Below, in pieces: positions 26,691 through 35,113 of a DNA stretch of 64,000 nucleotides. The notes below the pieces were generated by a model that saw only the letters and a list, made by a program, of their open reading frames with translations, had not been told where the DNA came from and did no database searches. Origin of the DNA: Lacisediminihabitans sp040549525 (GTDB lineage Bacteria > Actinomycetota > Actinomycetes > Actinomycetales > Microbacteriaceae); assembly GCF_040549525.1 (NCBI RefSeq), contig NZ_JBEPTM010000002.1, forward strand, positions 124,001-188,000. Reading direction: 5' to 3'. Within the stretch, counting starts at the first letter, position 1. Every line of letters starts with the position of its first letter. Both the position numbers and the translations under genes were made by a program.

Positions 26691-26699
26691 GATGCCCCG

Positions 26700-29600
26700 C
26701 TAGAAGATAACCAGATAGCGCTTCGTCGGGCTGGTCGACCCGGTAACCGTGTCCGCCGCCGCCGGCGCGAAGCTCGCTCGCACCGAGTAGATACCGCTGC
26801 CCCTCTTCGGCAGCGGATAGCTCACGACGCCCGAACTGCCCGCGGCGACCGGCAGGGTGGCGACCGGACGACCGTTCACGGTGATCACGACCTGTCCCGC
26901 GGGCAGTGCGGCGGCACCGGATGTCACCCTCACGGTCGCCGTCGTCTGCTGCCAGGAGAACAGCACGGTGCGACTCAGGGAGAGGCTCGTCGCCGTGGCG
27001 AACTTCACCGTGACCGCGGCAGAGGTGGCCGTGCCCGGGGGCAGCGCCCCCTTGGTCGCGGTGACGACCACGGTGAGCGCCTTGCCCTGGTCGGCCGTCG
27101 CCACGCGATAGTTGGCCCGGGTCGCACCGGGGATGTCCACCCCGTTCGCCTGCCATTGGTAAGCGAAGCGCAGGCCCGCGACATCCCACGTTCCGGGCGT
27201 CGCGGTGAGCCGCTGGCCGACCTCCGGCGTGCCGGTGATGGCTGGCGGCGCGGTGTTGAGGGGCGTACCCGGCTTGACGTCGGCCTGTGTCACCACACTG
27301 ACGACGGTGTACGCACCGGTGTCTCCGTAGCTGACGAGCCCGAGATAGTCGGAGTAGGCCGCGAGGCCCGCCCAGGCTGCCGTGAACGTCGCCGGCACAC
27401 CCTGCTTACCCGGCAGGACCGGGGGCGTGAGGGTGAGCGGGGCTCCCCCGTCGGCCACCGCGTAGGTGCGCAGGTCGAAGGTGGTCGGCGCGGGCGCCGC
27501 ATACACGCTGACCTCCACGAGATAGCTCCCGGCATCCGGAGCGAGCAGGTTCACGCGCTCGTCGGCAGAGCCGGTCGCCGACTGGAAGGCCGCGATCGGA
27601 GTGCCCGCGGCATCCAGCTGGTAGACGACGAGGTCGAGGTCCGCGGCGTTGTCGGTGGTGTCGAGATCGAACCGGGCGTACTTCGATCCGGCGGGTACGG
27701 CGACCGTGTAGTCGAAGGTGTCAGCCTCGGCACTCGACCCCGAGTGACCCGGCGTGCCGCCCGCGGTGGGATCGGGCTGCAAGGTCCCGGCGGTGAGACC
27801 GGTGGTCGTCAGCGGGATGTCTCCGTCACCACCCGGAGTGACGGTCACGTCGACCGATCCATAGGTGCCGGTGCCGTTGGCGGAGGCCGGTGCCACGATC
27901 GTCACGGGCTGCACCGCGATCGGACTGCGGACCGACGTCGAGCCGCTGGTCCAGGTGAGGGAACCCGTGGCGAAGGCATCGAGCGGCGCAGTCGTGCGGG
28001 TGAAGGTGACCGTGTAGCTCTTGACCTCGCCCGCCGCACCGAAGGTGAGGGTCGACGGGGTGACCACCGCGTCGATCCCCGGCACGCTCACCGCAGCGGT
28101 GAAGGTGCCCGCCTGAGTCGAGGTGACCGTGCGAGTGACGGTCTGTGAGCCGGTGAGGGATCCGATACCGATGGAGGCCAGGTTGAGATCACTCGGATCG
28201 ATCGGGGCGACTCCCACGTCGTAGCCGGCGCCCTGGATGTAGCCGTACCAGTCGTCGAGACCGTTGAGGTAGAGGAGTCCCGGCGCGAAGAACCTGGTCG
28301 GGTCGGCGTGGCCGGCTCCCTGGGTGAACGGGTCGGTCACCGCCTTTCCGGCACCATCCTTGGTGTCGTAGGCCGTGGTCATCAACGCGGACTTGATCTC
28401 CGACGGCGTCGCGGTGGGATGCACACCGAGGTAGAGCAGACCGAGGCCGGAGATGTGCGGCGCGGCCATCGAGGTTCCGGAGAGGAACTGGAAGGTCGGG
28501 TCGGCGCCGGCGGCATTCGCCCCGTCGGCGATGATCGCCACCCCGGGGGCGGAGATGTCCGGCTTGATGATGTCGCTGCCGTCGGCGAGCACCGGGCCAC
28601 GGGACGAGAACCCCGCCACGATCGGAGTCGGCGGTGTGTCACCGGCGGTGTTGTCCGGGGTGAAGGTGGCGGTCGCTCCTGCGGTCGCCGCGTAGGCGAG
28701 CACCTGGTTGTGGTACTGCGCATCCAGGTGAACCGTCGGCACGGAGTGCGGGTCGAGGTCGAGCGATCCCGGAACCACATTGACGAGGACCATGCCGATC
28801 CCCCCGGCACGCTTGACCTCGGCGGACTTGTCGACCCTGGCGCTGACTCCCCGCTCACAGACCACGATCTTGCCGGCTGCCTTCGCCGGGTCGAGGGAAT
28901 TCGTGAAGCAGAGGTTGGGGCTCGTGCCTCCCGCGAGTGCCACGCTTGCCGCGGTCACGAGTGGGCCAGTGAGCGCAGTCGCACCCGCGGTGCGGTCGAC
29001 GGAGACGGATGCGCCGCCGAACGTGCTGCCGTCGCCGAGGGTCACCGTTGCCTCGTAGCTCGGGATCGTGCTGGCGGCGACCGTGGTGATCCACGGAGAC
29101 GCGTTATCGAGAGTGGATGCGCCGGGACCGGAGTTTCCCGCCGAGGCGGAGACGAAGACTCCGGCGGCGGCGGCGCCGAGGAAGGCCTGGTCGGTCGGAG
29201 ACACCGTGGTCTGGGCCGCTCCGCCGCCGATCGAGTAGTTGATCACGTCGACGCCGTCCGCGACCGCCTGGTCGATTCCGGCGAGGAGGTCGGAGGTGGC
29301 GCATCCGTCATCGGTTGTTGCGGAGGGATCGGGACCGGACCAGCAGACCTTGTAGACGGCGATCTTCGCCGCGGGGGCGACGCCGGTGATCGTGCCGTAA
29401 CTCGTGCCGCTGACGGAGGCGGGGACTCGGGCGTCACCCGCGGCGGTGCTCGCGGTGTGGGATCCGTGGCCGTCGCCGTCACGCGGCGAGACGTACTCGC
29501 CGGTCGCTGCGCTTCCGATCTTGCCGGCGCCGAAGCCGGCGAGGAAGTATCGGGCGCTGATGACCTTGGTGGAACAGTCTGTTGCCGTGAATTGCTCACC

Positions 29601-30290
29601 GGTCTGGCATACACCGGTGAAGGTGGCACCGTCGGCCTTCGCGAAAGTCGTGGTGGTGCCGTTGAGATAGGGCTCCGCACCCGCGGTGGTTCCGAGGGGC
29701 GAGCCGGCGAAGGAGGGGTTCTCCGGGGCGATGCCGGTATCGAGATCTCCGAGCACGATGCCCTTGCCCGCCTTGTCGAGACCGCCGATCTTGTCCCACA
29801 CGCCGCCCGTGCCATCGAGGCCGAGGAACGAGGTCGACGGAGTCGCGGTCACATGCTTGAGCTCGTCCGGTGCGAGCGACGCGACCTTCCGGTCGGAGGA
29901 GAGGGCGGCGAGCTGCTTCACCGTGAGGGTCGCAGAGAACGCGTTGAGAGCGAGGGTGTACGACTGGTCGATCGTGACGGCCGCCGCCCCAGCGACATCC
30001 TTCTGCTCGCTCGAAAGGTATTCGGAGTAGGTCTGCACGGCCTTGGCCCGGGCGTTGAGCTGCTTGCCCTCGACGGGCTTCGTGGCCGCATAGCCCTTCA
30101 CCCCGCCGCGGTACGTCGCGACGGCCGGGTCGGCCAGGGTCACGATGTAACGACCGGGAGTGAAGGTGGTCTGGTGTTGACCGCCGATTCCGGTGGGGGC
30201 GGCACTGGCGCTGAGCGCGGTGCCGGCGACGAGGGAGGTGGCGACCAGGCCGACGATGGCGAGGCCTGACAGTGCTTTCCGAATGCTCAC
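26700..30290 (-). CDS. Secreted subtilisin-like serine protease (S8), multidomain
   Basis: A 1196-residue extracellular protease. The signal peptide probably ends at ASA-APT (about residue 30). Residues 45-145 form an I9 propeptide inhibitor (RYIVTLADP). The S8 domain carries Asp184 (GDLDTG), His275 (DGHGSHTAS), the oxyanion Asn386 (SAGNSGPG) and Ser607 (GTSMAAPH). A protease-associated domain is inserted at about 430-545, as in plant cucumisins. After it come a fibronectin-like region (about 690-800), a pre-peptidase C-terminal-like beta domain (about 850-960), and two Ig-like domains at the end (one with GTPEVGQRLTATPG). No membrane anchor or LPxTG is visible. The GTG start has AAAGGA 8 nt upstream. 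It probably degrades external protein for nutrition. Confidence 0.93.
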   Translation of the reverse strand: MSIRKALSGLAIVGLVATSLVAGTALSASAAPTGIGGQHQTTFTPGRYIVTLADPAVATYRGGVKGYAATKPVEGKQLNARAKAVQTYSEYLSSEQKDVAGAAAVTIDQSYTLALNAFSATLTVKQLAALSSDRKVASLAPDELKHVTATPSTSFLGLDGTGGVWDKIGGLDKAGKGIVLGDLDTGIAPENPSFAGSPLGTTAGAEPYLNGTTTTFAKADGATFTGVCQTGEQFTATDCSTKVISARYFLAGFGAGKIGSAATGEYVSPRDGDGHGSHTASTAAGDARVPASVSGTSYGTITGVAPAAKIAVYKVCWSGPDPSATTDDGCATSDLLAGIDQAVADGVDVINYSIGGGAAQTTVSPTDQAFLGAAAAGVFVSASAGNSGPGASTLDNASPWITTVAASTIPSYEATVTLGDGSTFGGASVSVDRTAGATALTGPLVTAASVALAGGTSPNLCFTNSLDPAKAAGKIVVCERGVSARVDKSAEVKRAGGIGMVLVNVVPGSLDLDPHSVPTVHLDAQYHNQVLAYAATAGATATFTPDNTAGDTPPTPIVAGFSSRGPVLADGSDIIKPDISAPGVAIIADGANAAGADPTFQFLSGTSMAAPHISGLGLLYLGVHPTATPSEIKSALMTTAYDTKDGAGKAVTDPFTQGAGHADPTRFFAPGLLYLNGLDDWYGYIQGAGYDVGVAPIDPSDLNLASIGIGSLTGSQTVTRTVTSTQAGTFTAAVSVPGIDAVVTPSTLTFGAAGEVKSYTVTFTRTTAPLDAFATGSLTWTSGSTSVRSPIAVQPVTIVAPASANGTGTYGSVDVTVTPGGDGDIPLTTTGLTAGTLQPDPTAGGTPGHSGSSAEADTFDYTVAVPAGSKYARFDLDTTDNAADLDLVVYQLDAAGTPIAAFQSATGSADERVNLLAPDAGSYLVEVSVYAAPAPTTFDLRTYAVADGGAPLTLTPPVLPGKQGVPATFTAAWAGLAAYSDYLGLVSYGDTGAYTVVSVVTQADVKPGTPLNTAPPAITGTPEVGQRLTATPGTWDVAGLRFAYQWQANGVDIPGATRANYRVATADQGKALTVVVTATKGALPPGTATSAAVTVKFATATSLSLSRTVLFSWQQTTATVRVTSGAAALPAGQVVITVNGRPVATLPVAAGSSGVVSYPLPKRGSGIYSVRASFAPAAADTVTGSTSPTKRYLVIF

Positions 30291-30365
30291 AGATAGGTCC
30301 TTTTCGTGGAAGGTGAATCTCTGCCGGGCAGTCGGTAACTGCGCGATGGTCTCAACCTAGGGTTC

Positions 30366-30384
30366 TACCCCCGTATCGGGGGTA
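30366..30384. promoter_or_regulatory. TACCCCCG-TAT-CGGGGGTA palindrome upstream of the subtilase
   Basis: A perfect 8-bp inverted repeat with 3-nt centre, about 75 bp upstream of the subtilase GTG. A TAGGTT-type -10 candidate lies between the two on the minus strand. The layout of a C-tract facing a G-tract with TA ends resembles operators of CsoR-family metal sensors, but no csoR gene is nearby. Confidence 0.4.
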
Positions 30385-30409
30385 CGTCGTTATGGTTCCG
30401 TTACGGGAA

Positions 30410-30448
30410 TGTCCCCCGTCCGTCCCTGAACGGGACAATCGGGGGACA
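30410..30448. terminator. Nested stem-loop in the icd/subtilase gap
   Basis: Outer arms TGTCCCCCG (30410-30418) and CGGGGGACA (30440-30448) enclose GTCCC-TGAAC-GGGAC. It lies in the 278-bp gap between icd and the subtilase gene and could end read-through transcription from icd. Confidence 0.45.
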
Positions 30449-30501
30449 CTTCGTCCGGCCTGTCGGCGGTTGGCCGCACGACCGGCGAGTCGCTTAACCG
30501 A

Positions 30502-30537
30502 CGAACGCACGGGCGCCATGCGGCACCCGTGCGTTCG
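30502..30537 (-). terminator. icd terminator
   Basis: A 12-bp perfect stem, CGAACGCACGGG (30502-30513) and CCCGTGCGTTCG (30526-30537), with a 12-nt loop. It lies about 30 bp downstream of the icd stop on the minus strand. Confidence 0.7.
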
Positions 30538-30568
30538 GAAGACGTACCTGGCGAGCCAGGCAGGCAGA

Positions 30569-31798
30569 CTAACCCAGTCGCGCGGCGAGGTTCTTGTCGA
30601 GCGTGTCGAGGAACTCCTCGGTGGTCTCCCACTTCTGGTCCGGTCCGACGAGCAGCGCGAGGTCCTTCGTCATGTGACCGGCCTCAACGGACTTGATGAC
30701 GACATCCTCGAGCGTTGCGGAGAACGCCTCGAGCTCGGGGTTGTTGTCGAGCGTTGCGCGGTGCGAGAGGCCGCGGGTCCAGGCATAGATCGACGCGATC
30801 GGGTTGGTCGAGGTGGGCTTGCCCTGCTGGTGCATCCGGTAGTGGCGCGTGACCGTGCCGTGCGCGGCCTCGGCCTCGACGACCGATCCATCCGGAACCG
30901 AGAGCACCGACGTCATCAGGCCGAGCGAGCCGAAGCCCTGCGCGACGGTGTCCGACTGCACGTCACCGTCGTAGTTCTTGCAGGCCCAGACGTAGCCGCC
31001 CTCCCACTTCATGGCGGAGGCCACCATGTCGTCGATGAGGCGGTGCTCGTAGGTGAGACCGGCAGCGTCGAACTTCTCTTTGAACTCGGCCTCGAAGACC
31101 TCCTCGAAGATGTCCTTGAAGCGACCGTCGTAGGCCTTGAGGATGGTGTTCTTGGTGGAGAGATACACCGGGTAGTTGCGGGTCAGGCCGTAGTTCAGGC
31201 TCGAGCGCGCGAAGTCGCGGATCGAGTCATCCAGGTTGTACTGTACCTGCGCGACGCCGTCGCCCGGGGCGTCGTAGACCTCGAACTTGAGCGGCTCGGA
31301 TCCGTCTTCCGGGGTGAACTCCACGGTGAGCTTTCCCTTGCCGTGAAAGCGGAAGTCCGTGGCACGGTACTGGTCGCCGAACGCGTGGCGTCCGATGATG
31401 ATCGGCTTGTTCCATCCCGGAACCAGTCGCGGGATGTTCGAGATGATGATCGGCTCGCGGAAGATCACACCGCCGAGGATGTTGCGGATGGTGCCGTTCG
31501 GCGACTTCCACATCTTCTTGAGTCCGAACTCCTCCACGCGCGCCTCGTCGGGAGTGATTGTCGCGCACTTGACGCCGACGCCGTGCTTCTGGATGGCGTG
31601 GGCCGCGTCGATGGTGACCTGGTCGTCGGTCGCGTCACGGTGCTCGATGCCGAGGTCGTAGTACTCGAGGTCGATGTCGAGATAGGGGTGGATCAGCGTG
31701 TCCTTGATCTTCTGCCAGATGATTCGCGTCATCTCGTCGCCGTCGAGTTCGACGACAGTTCCTGCGACCTTGATCTTTTCAACCTGGCTGTTGGACAA
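30569..31798 (-). CDS. icd: NADP-dependent isocitrate dehydrogenase, homodimeric eukaryote-like type
   Basis: A 409-residue TCA-cycle enzyme converting isocitrate to 2-oxoglutarate with NADP. It is of the IDH1/IDH2-like dimeric type and unlike E. coli Icd. Recognisable elements are ELDGDEMTRIIW at the N-terminus, the substrate loop SPNGTIRNILGG, the metal-ligand helix YEHRLIDDMVA, KNYDGDVQSDTVAQGFGS, and EAAHGTVTRHYR with the NADP-binding region. It starts with TTG, preceded by AAGGAG six nt upstream. A perfect palindrome at 31860-31881, shared in type with the sucC promoter, suggests TCA-level regulation. It is divergent from a GNAT gene. Confidence 0.95.
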   Translation of the reverse strand: MSNSQVEKIKVAGTVVELDGDEMTRIIWQKIKDTLIHPYLDIDLEYYDLGIEHRDATDDQVTIDAAHAIQKHGVGVKCATITPDEARVEEFGLKKMWKSPNGTIRNILGGVIFREPIIISNIPRLVPGWNKPIIIGRHAFGDQYRATDFRFHGKGKLTVEFTPEDGSEPLKFEVYDAPGDGVAQVQYNLDDSIRDFARSSLNYGLTRNYPVYLSTKNTILKAYDGRFKDIFEEVFEAEFKEKFDAAGLTYEHRLIDDMVASAMKWEGGYVWACKNYDGDVQSDTVAQGFGSLGLMTSVLSVPDGSVVEAEAAHGTVTRHYRMHQQGKPTSTNPIASIYAWTRGLSHRATLDNNPELEAFSATLEDVVIKSVEAGHMTKDLALLVGPDQKWETTEEFLDTLDKNLAARLG

Positions 31799-31859
31799 GC
31801 GATTCTCCTTACACGACGGGGCATTCTGCGCACCGCCTGTAAGCCTACCGGTTTCTCGA

Positions 31860-31881
31860 AGTATCTCGACATCGAGATACT
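31860..31881. promoter_or_regulatory. Palindromic operator upstream of icd
   Basis: AGTATCTCGA (31860-31869) and TCGAGATACT (31872-31881) form perfect 10-bp arms around CA. It is located 62-83 bp upstream of the icd start. The same TATCTCGA.ATCGAGATA type of site occurs in the sucC promoter region. Confidence 0.7.
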
Positions 31882-31929
31882 TTCCTGACTCTTAGCGACT
31901 CCGACTACCCCCGGATCGGTGGCGGGGGT

Positions 31930-31935
31930 TAGCCT
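31930..31935 (+). promoter_or_regulatory. -10 box for leaderless GNAT mRNA
   Basis: TAGCCT ends 6 nt before the ATG at 31942 and no Shine-Dalgarno is present. Confidence 0.4.
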
Positions 31936-31941
31936 GTGCTC

Positions 31942-32394
31942 ATGGCTGAACTGAGACTGGAAGAGTTGTCGGCGAGAACTATCGTTGCCGCCAACAGCCT
32001 CACGCTGAGACGCGGGCAGGAGCAGTTCGTCACTCCCCCGTCCTATGCGATCGCCGATGCGTACCTCAGTCCGGTGACCTCCTGGCCGCGTGTGGTGCTC
32101 GATGGAGACACCGTGGTCGGCTTCATCCGGGGCAATTTCGACCCGGATGCCACGCAGGAGGAATTCCGCAGTTGTATCTGGCGCGTCACCGTTTCGGCGG
32201 ATGCCCAGGGCACCGGGGTCGGACGCTTCGCCGTGTGGGCGCTCGCCGAAGAGGCCCGCCAGCGCGGCTTCGATCGCATCACCGCCATCTGGGAAGAGGG
32301 CGAAGAGGGCCCGGAGCAGTTCTTCCTCCACACCGGCTTCACCGTCGTCGGCGAGACGCAGTACGGCGAGAAGATCGGCGAGCTCGGGCTGTGA
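31942..32394 (+). CDS. GNAT-family N-acetyltransferase
   Basis: A 150-residue single-domain acetyltransferase that transfers an acetyl group from acetyl-CoA to an unknown acceptor. The acetyl-CoA-binding motif A is RVTVSADAQGTGVGRFAVWALAEEA, with the pyrophosphate loop Q-G-T-G-V-G. The terminal beta strand follows in FFLHTGFTVVGETQYGEK. I chose the ATG at 31942 over the GTG at 31936 because it lies 7 nt from the -10-like box. The gene is divergent from icd. The substrate cannot be predicted. Confidence 0.86.
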   Translation: MAELRLEELSARTIVAANSLTLRRGQEQFVTPPSYAIADAYLSPVTSWPRVVLDGDTVVGFIRGNFDPDATQEEFRSCIWRVTVSADAQGTGVGRFAVWALAEEARQRGFDRITAIWEEGEEGPEQFFLHTGFTVVGETQYGEKIGELGL

Positions 32395-32584
32395 TCCCGT
32401 TGCTTCGGGGGATTGGCGTGTCGATTCTCCGGATCGCCAGGGCCGCGCTTCCCGGGCTCGCGGGCCGCAACCCGGAGCCGGTGCGACCGTCGCCGCGGCC
32501 GCCGGAGTATCGGCCATAGTCGGCCCACCCTCCGATCGAGCGGGCTTCGACGCGGCGGCCTCTGAAGAGCCCGCCGGCGACTTC

Positions 32585-32872
32585 GTGTCCCGTGTGCTCA
32601 CGGTGGTCGAGGCCATCCCGAGCGGCCGGGTGATGACCTACGGCGATGTCGCCGCCGCCATCGGATCGCGAGCTGCGCGGGCCGTCGGCCAGACGATGGC
32701 CTATTACGGGTCCGATGTGGCGTGGTGGCGGGTCATCCGGGCAAGCGGCCATCCCGCGGTGGATCACGAGTCAGCGGCCCTCGAACATTTCCGTGCCGAG
32801 GGCACGCCGCTGACGTGGTCGGCTTCCGGCCTCTTCCGCGTCGACCTGGCCGCGGCGCGCTGGGTGCCCTGA
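32585..32872 (+). CDS. Alkyltransferase-like protein (MGMT-family DNA-binding domain without active cysteine)
   Basis: About 95 residues homologous to the C-terminal DNA-binding domain of O6-alkylguanine-DNA alkyltransferase: VLTVVEAIPSGRVMTYGDVA, then the recognition-helix region, then AWWRVIRASG. In true MGMT this last segment is PCHRVI; here tryptophan replaces the acceptor cysteine, as in ATL proteins, which bind alkylated guanine and flag it for nucleotide excision repair. The homology seems to begin a few residues before the GTG at 32585 (EPAGDF), but no ATG, GTG or TTG exists in that stretch, so the true start is uncertain. It follows the GNAT gene closely and may be cotranscribed with it. 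Confidence 0.78.
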   Translation: MSRVLTVVEAIPSGRVMTYGDVAAAIGSRAARAVGQTMAYYGSDVAWWRVIRASGHPAVDHESAALEHFRAEGTPLTWSASGLFRVDLAAARWVP

Positions 32873-32914
32873 CCCGGGTCCGGTGAGGGCGGGATCCCCG
32901 CACCCTGCCCAGCA

Positions 32915-33212
32915 GTCACAAACTGCTCCCCGCTCGGCCCGGCCAAGCACTCTGTGACGGATGACCGCCGCGGGCGCCCGGCGCGGCGCCCGCGACCGGC
33001 GCCGCACCCCGCCGCCCGGCGCCCCATCCCGCCGCCGGCGCGGCACCCCGCCAGCCCGGCGCCCCGGCGCGCCGAACCGTCACCAACTGCTCCCCAGGTC
33101 GGCCTGGCGAGCACATCCTGACGGATGACCAAGACCCTCCGGGCGCCCCACCCCGCCGAACCGTCACGAAGTGCGCTGGACCGCGCCCACTGGAGCACAT
33201 TGTGACGGATGG
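32915..33212. repeat. Three copies of a GTCACnAA..TGC / GAGCAC..TGTGACGGATG inverted-repeat unit
   Basis: Three units of about 50 bp lie in the 426-bp gene-free gap between convergent genes (32873-33298). Their left arms are GTCACAAACTGCTCC (32915), GTCACCAACTGCTCC (33079) and GTCACGAAGTGCGCT (33163). Their right arms end in AGCACTCTGTGACGGATG (about 32946), GAGCACATCCTGACGGATG (33109) and GAGCACATTGTGACGGATG (33193). Each unit can fold on itself. The spacers are C/G-rich low-complexity sequence with CGCCCGGCGC repeats. Related units recur at 38711-38862. Confidence 0.7.
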
Positions 33213-33298
33213 CCAGCGCACGCGCCCCGCGCGGCCATCGCGCGCACGCGCCCGGCACCGCCGGCACGCGCACGCGCCCGGCACCGGGCAGGATGCTC

Positions 33299-35113
33299 CT
33301 AGACCAGCGACTCCCGCCAGGCGGCATGGAGCTTCGCGAAGCGACCGGTTCCGGCGATGAGGTCGCGCGGCGCGCCATCCTCCACGATGATGCCGTGTTC
33401 CATGACGAGCACGCGGTCGGCGATCGCCACTGTCGACAGGCGGTGGGCGATGATGATCGCGGTGCGGTCCGCGAGCAGGGTCTGCAGGCCCTCCTGGACA
33501 AGACGTTCCGACGGAATGTCGAGCGACGCGGTGGCCTCATCGAGAATCAGCACGACGGGATCAGCGAGGAACGCCCGCGCAAACGAGATGAGCTGGCGCT
33601 GGCCGGCCGAGACGCGACCACCACGCTTGTTCACATCGGTGTCGTAGCCATCCGGGAGCGACTGGATGAACTCGTGAGCTCCCACCGCTTTCGCTGCGGC
33701 ACGGATCTCCTCCGGCGTCGCATCCGGCTTCCCGAGCGCGATGTTGTCGGCAACGGAGCCCGAGAAGAGGTACGCCTCCTGGGTGACCATCACGATCGCT
33801 CGCCGCAGGTCCTTCGGATGCAGCCGGCGCAGGTCGATGCCATCGAGCGAGACGATGCCATCCGAGGGGTCGTAGAACCGGGAGATGAGCTTCGCCAGGG
33901 TCGACTTGCCTGCTCCCGTCGATCCCACGAGGGCGATCGTCTGCCCGGCCGGGATGTCGAGATCGAAGTGCGGGAGGATGACCCGGTCCGCTTTGTACGC
34001 GAATTCGACGCCCTCGAATCGCAGCTCGCCCTCCGCCTTCCAGAGGTCGATCGGGCGCGTCGGATCCGGCACGCTCGGCTGCTCCTCGAGCACGCCGGAG
34101 ATCTTCTCGAGCGCGGCCGTCGCCGACTGGTAGGAGTTGTAGAACATCGCCATCTCCTGCGCCGGCGCGAAGAACGACCGCGTGTAGAGCAGCGCCGCGA
34201 GCAGCACACCGATGGCGAGCCCCCCGCCGGCCACCCGCAAGCCACCCACAAGCAGCACGACCCCGAGCGCCACGTTGCCGATGAGCACGAGACCGGGGTC
34301 GAGCACTCCGAAGAGCTTGATGGTGCGCAGGTTCGAGATGCGGTAGTCCTCCACGAGACCCGCGAACTCGGTCTCGTTTCGCTTCTCCTTGCGGAACGCC
34401 TTCACCGCGCGGATGCCCGTCATCGTCTCCACGAACTGCACGATGAGACGAGCGGATGCGGTGCGCGTCTCGCGGAACGCCTTCTGCGAGCGCACCTGGA
34501 ACCAGCGGATGAGGAAGCCGAGTGGGATGAGCGATCCGAACAAGACCACACCGCTCACCCAGTCGATCGAGAACAGGGCGACGGCGATGAACACCATGTA
34601 CAGCCCGCCCTGGATCAGCTGGTTGATGCCCGAATCCAAGAGCTCGCGGATGGCATCCAGATCGCTGGTCTGGCGCGCGATGATGCGACCGGAGGTATAG
34701 CTCTCGTGGAACTCGAGGCTCAGGCGCTGGGTGTGCAGAAACACCCTCTTGCGCAGATCGATAAGGATGGCCTGGCTGATGCGCGCTGTGAGCACGGTGT
34801 ACCAGGCGATCAGCACGGCACCGATCACTCCCGTGAAGAGGTACGCTTCGACAGCGAAGCCGAGCGGCACCCAGTCGTGCTTCACCAGGGCGGGCAGGCC
34901 GGTGTCGATCCCGAACGCGATCAGCGCGGGACCGGCGACCTGCGCGGCCGTCGACACCACCACAACGATGATCGTGAGGGTGACTCGGGCCCAGAGCGGA
35001 CGCAGCAGCGAGTTGAGCAGGCGAAGCGAGCGGTCCCGGATCTGCCGGCTCTCGGCCTTGCTGAAGTCGTTGCGCTCTTCGCCCTCGACACCGGTGATGT
35101 TGGCGGTGCTCAT
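33299..35113 (-). CDS. ABC exporter half-transporter, consensus-site subunit
   Basis: A 604-residue fusion of a six-helix exporter membrane domain (residues 40-340) and a nucleotide-binding domain (365-600). The ATPase has Walker A GSTGAGKST, Q-loop VTQEAYLFSG, signature RVSAGQRQL, Walker B VLILDEATASLD with the canonical catalytic glutamate, and H-loop IIIAHRLST. It overlaps the upstream ABC gene by ATGA. The two therefore form a heterodimeric exporter of the LmrCD/TM287-288 type, typically exporting drugs or lipids. The gene ends in the repeat-rich gap before the alkyltransferase-like gene. Confidence 0.92.
   Translation of the reverse strand: MSTANITGVEGEERNDFSKAESRQIRDRSLRLLNSLLRPLWARVTLTIIVVVVSTAAQVAGPALIAFGIDTGLPALVKHDWVPLGFAVEAYLFTGVIGAVLIAWYTVLTARISQAILIDLRKRVFLHTQRLSLEFHESYTSGRIIARQTSDLDAIRELLDSGINQLIQGGLYMVFIAVALFSIDWVSGVVLFGSLIPLGFLIRWFQVRSQKAFRETRTASARLIVQFVETMTGIRAVKAFRKEKRNETEFAGLVEDYRISNLRTIKLFGVLDPGLVLIGNVALGVVLLVGGLRVAGGGLAIGVLLAALLYTRSFFAPAQEMAMFYNSYQSATAALEKISGVLEEQPSVPDPTRPIDLWKAEGELRFEGVEFAYKADRVILPHFDLDIPAGQTIALVGSTGAGKSTLAKLISRFYDPSDGIVSLDGIDLRRLHPKDLRRAIVMVTQEAYLFSGSVADNIALGKPDATPEEIRAAAKAVGAHEFIQSLPDGYDTDVNKRGGRVSAGQRQLISFARAFLADPVVLILDEATASLDIPSERLVQEGLQTLLADRTAIIIAHRLSTVAIADRVLVMEHGIIVEDGAPRDLIAGTGRFAKLHAAWRESLV

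Noticed and set aside
28308..30269. A 653-codon plus-strand frame inside the subtilase gene
   Set aside because: It is antisense to a protease with all catalytic motifs and has no recognisable domain.
32915..33212. CRISPR array
   Set aside because: Three units have unequal spacing, internal symmetry and diverged sequence, and no cas gene is nearby.
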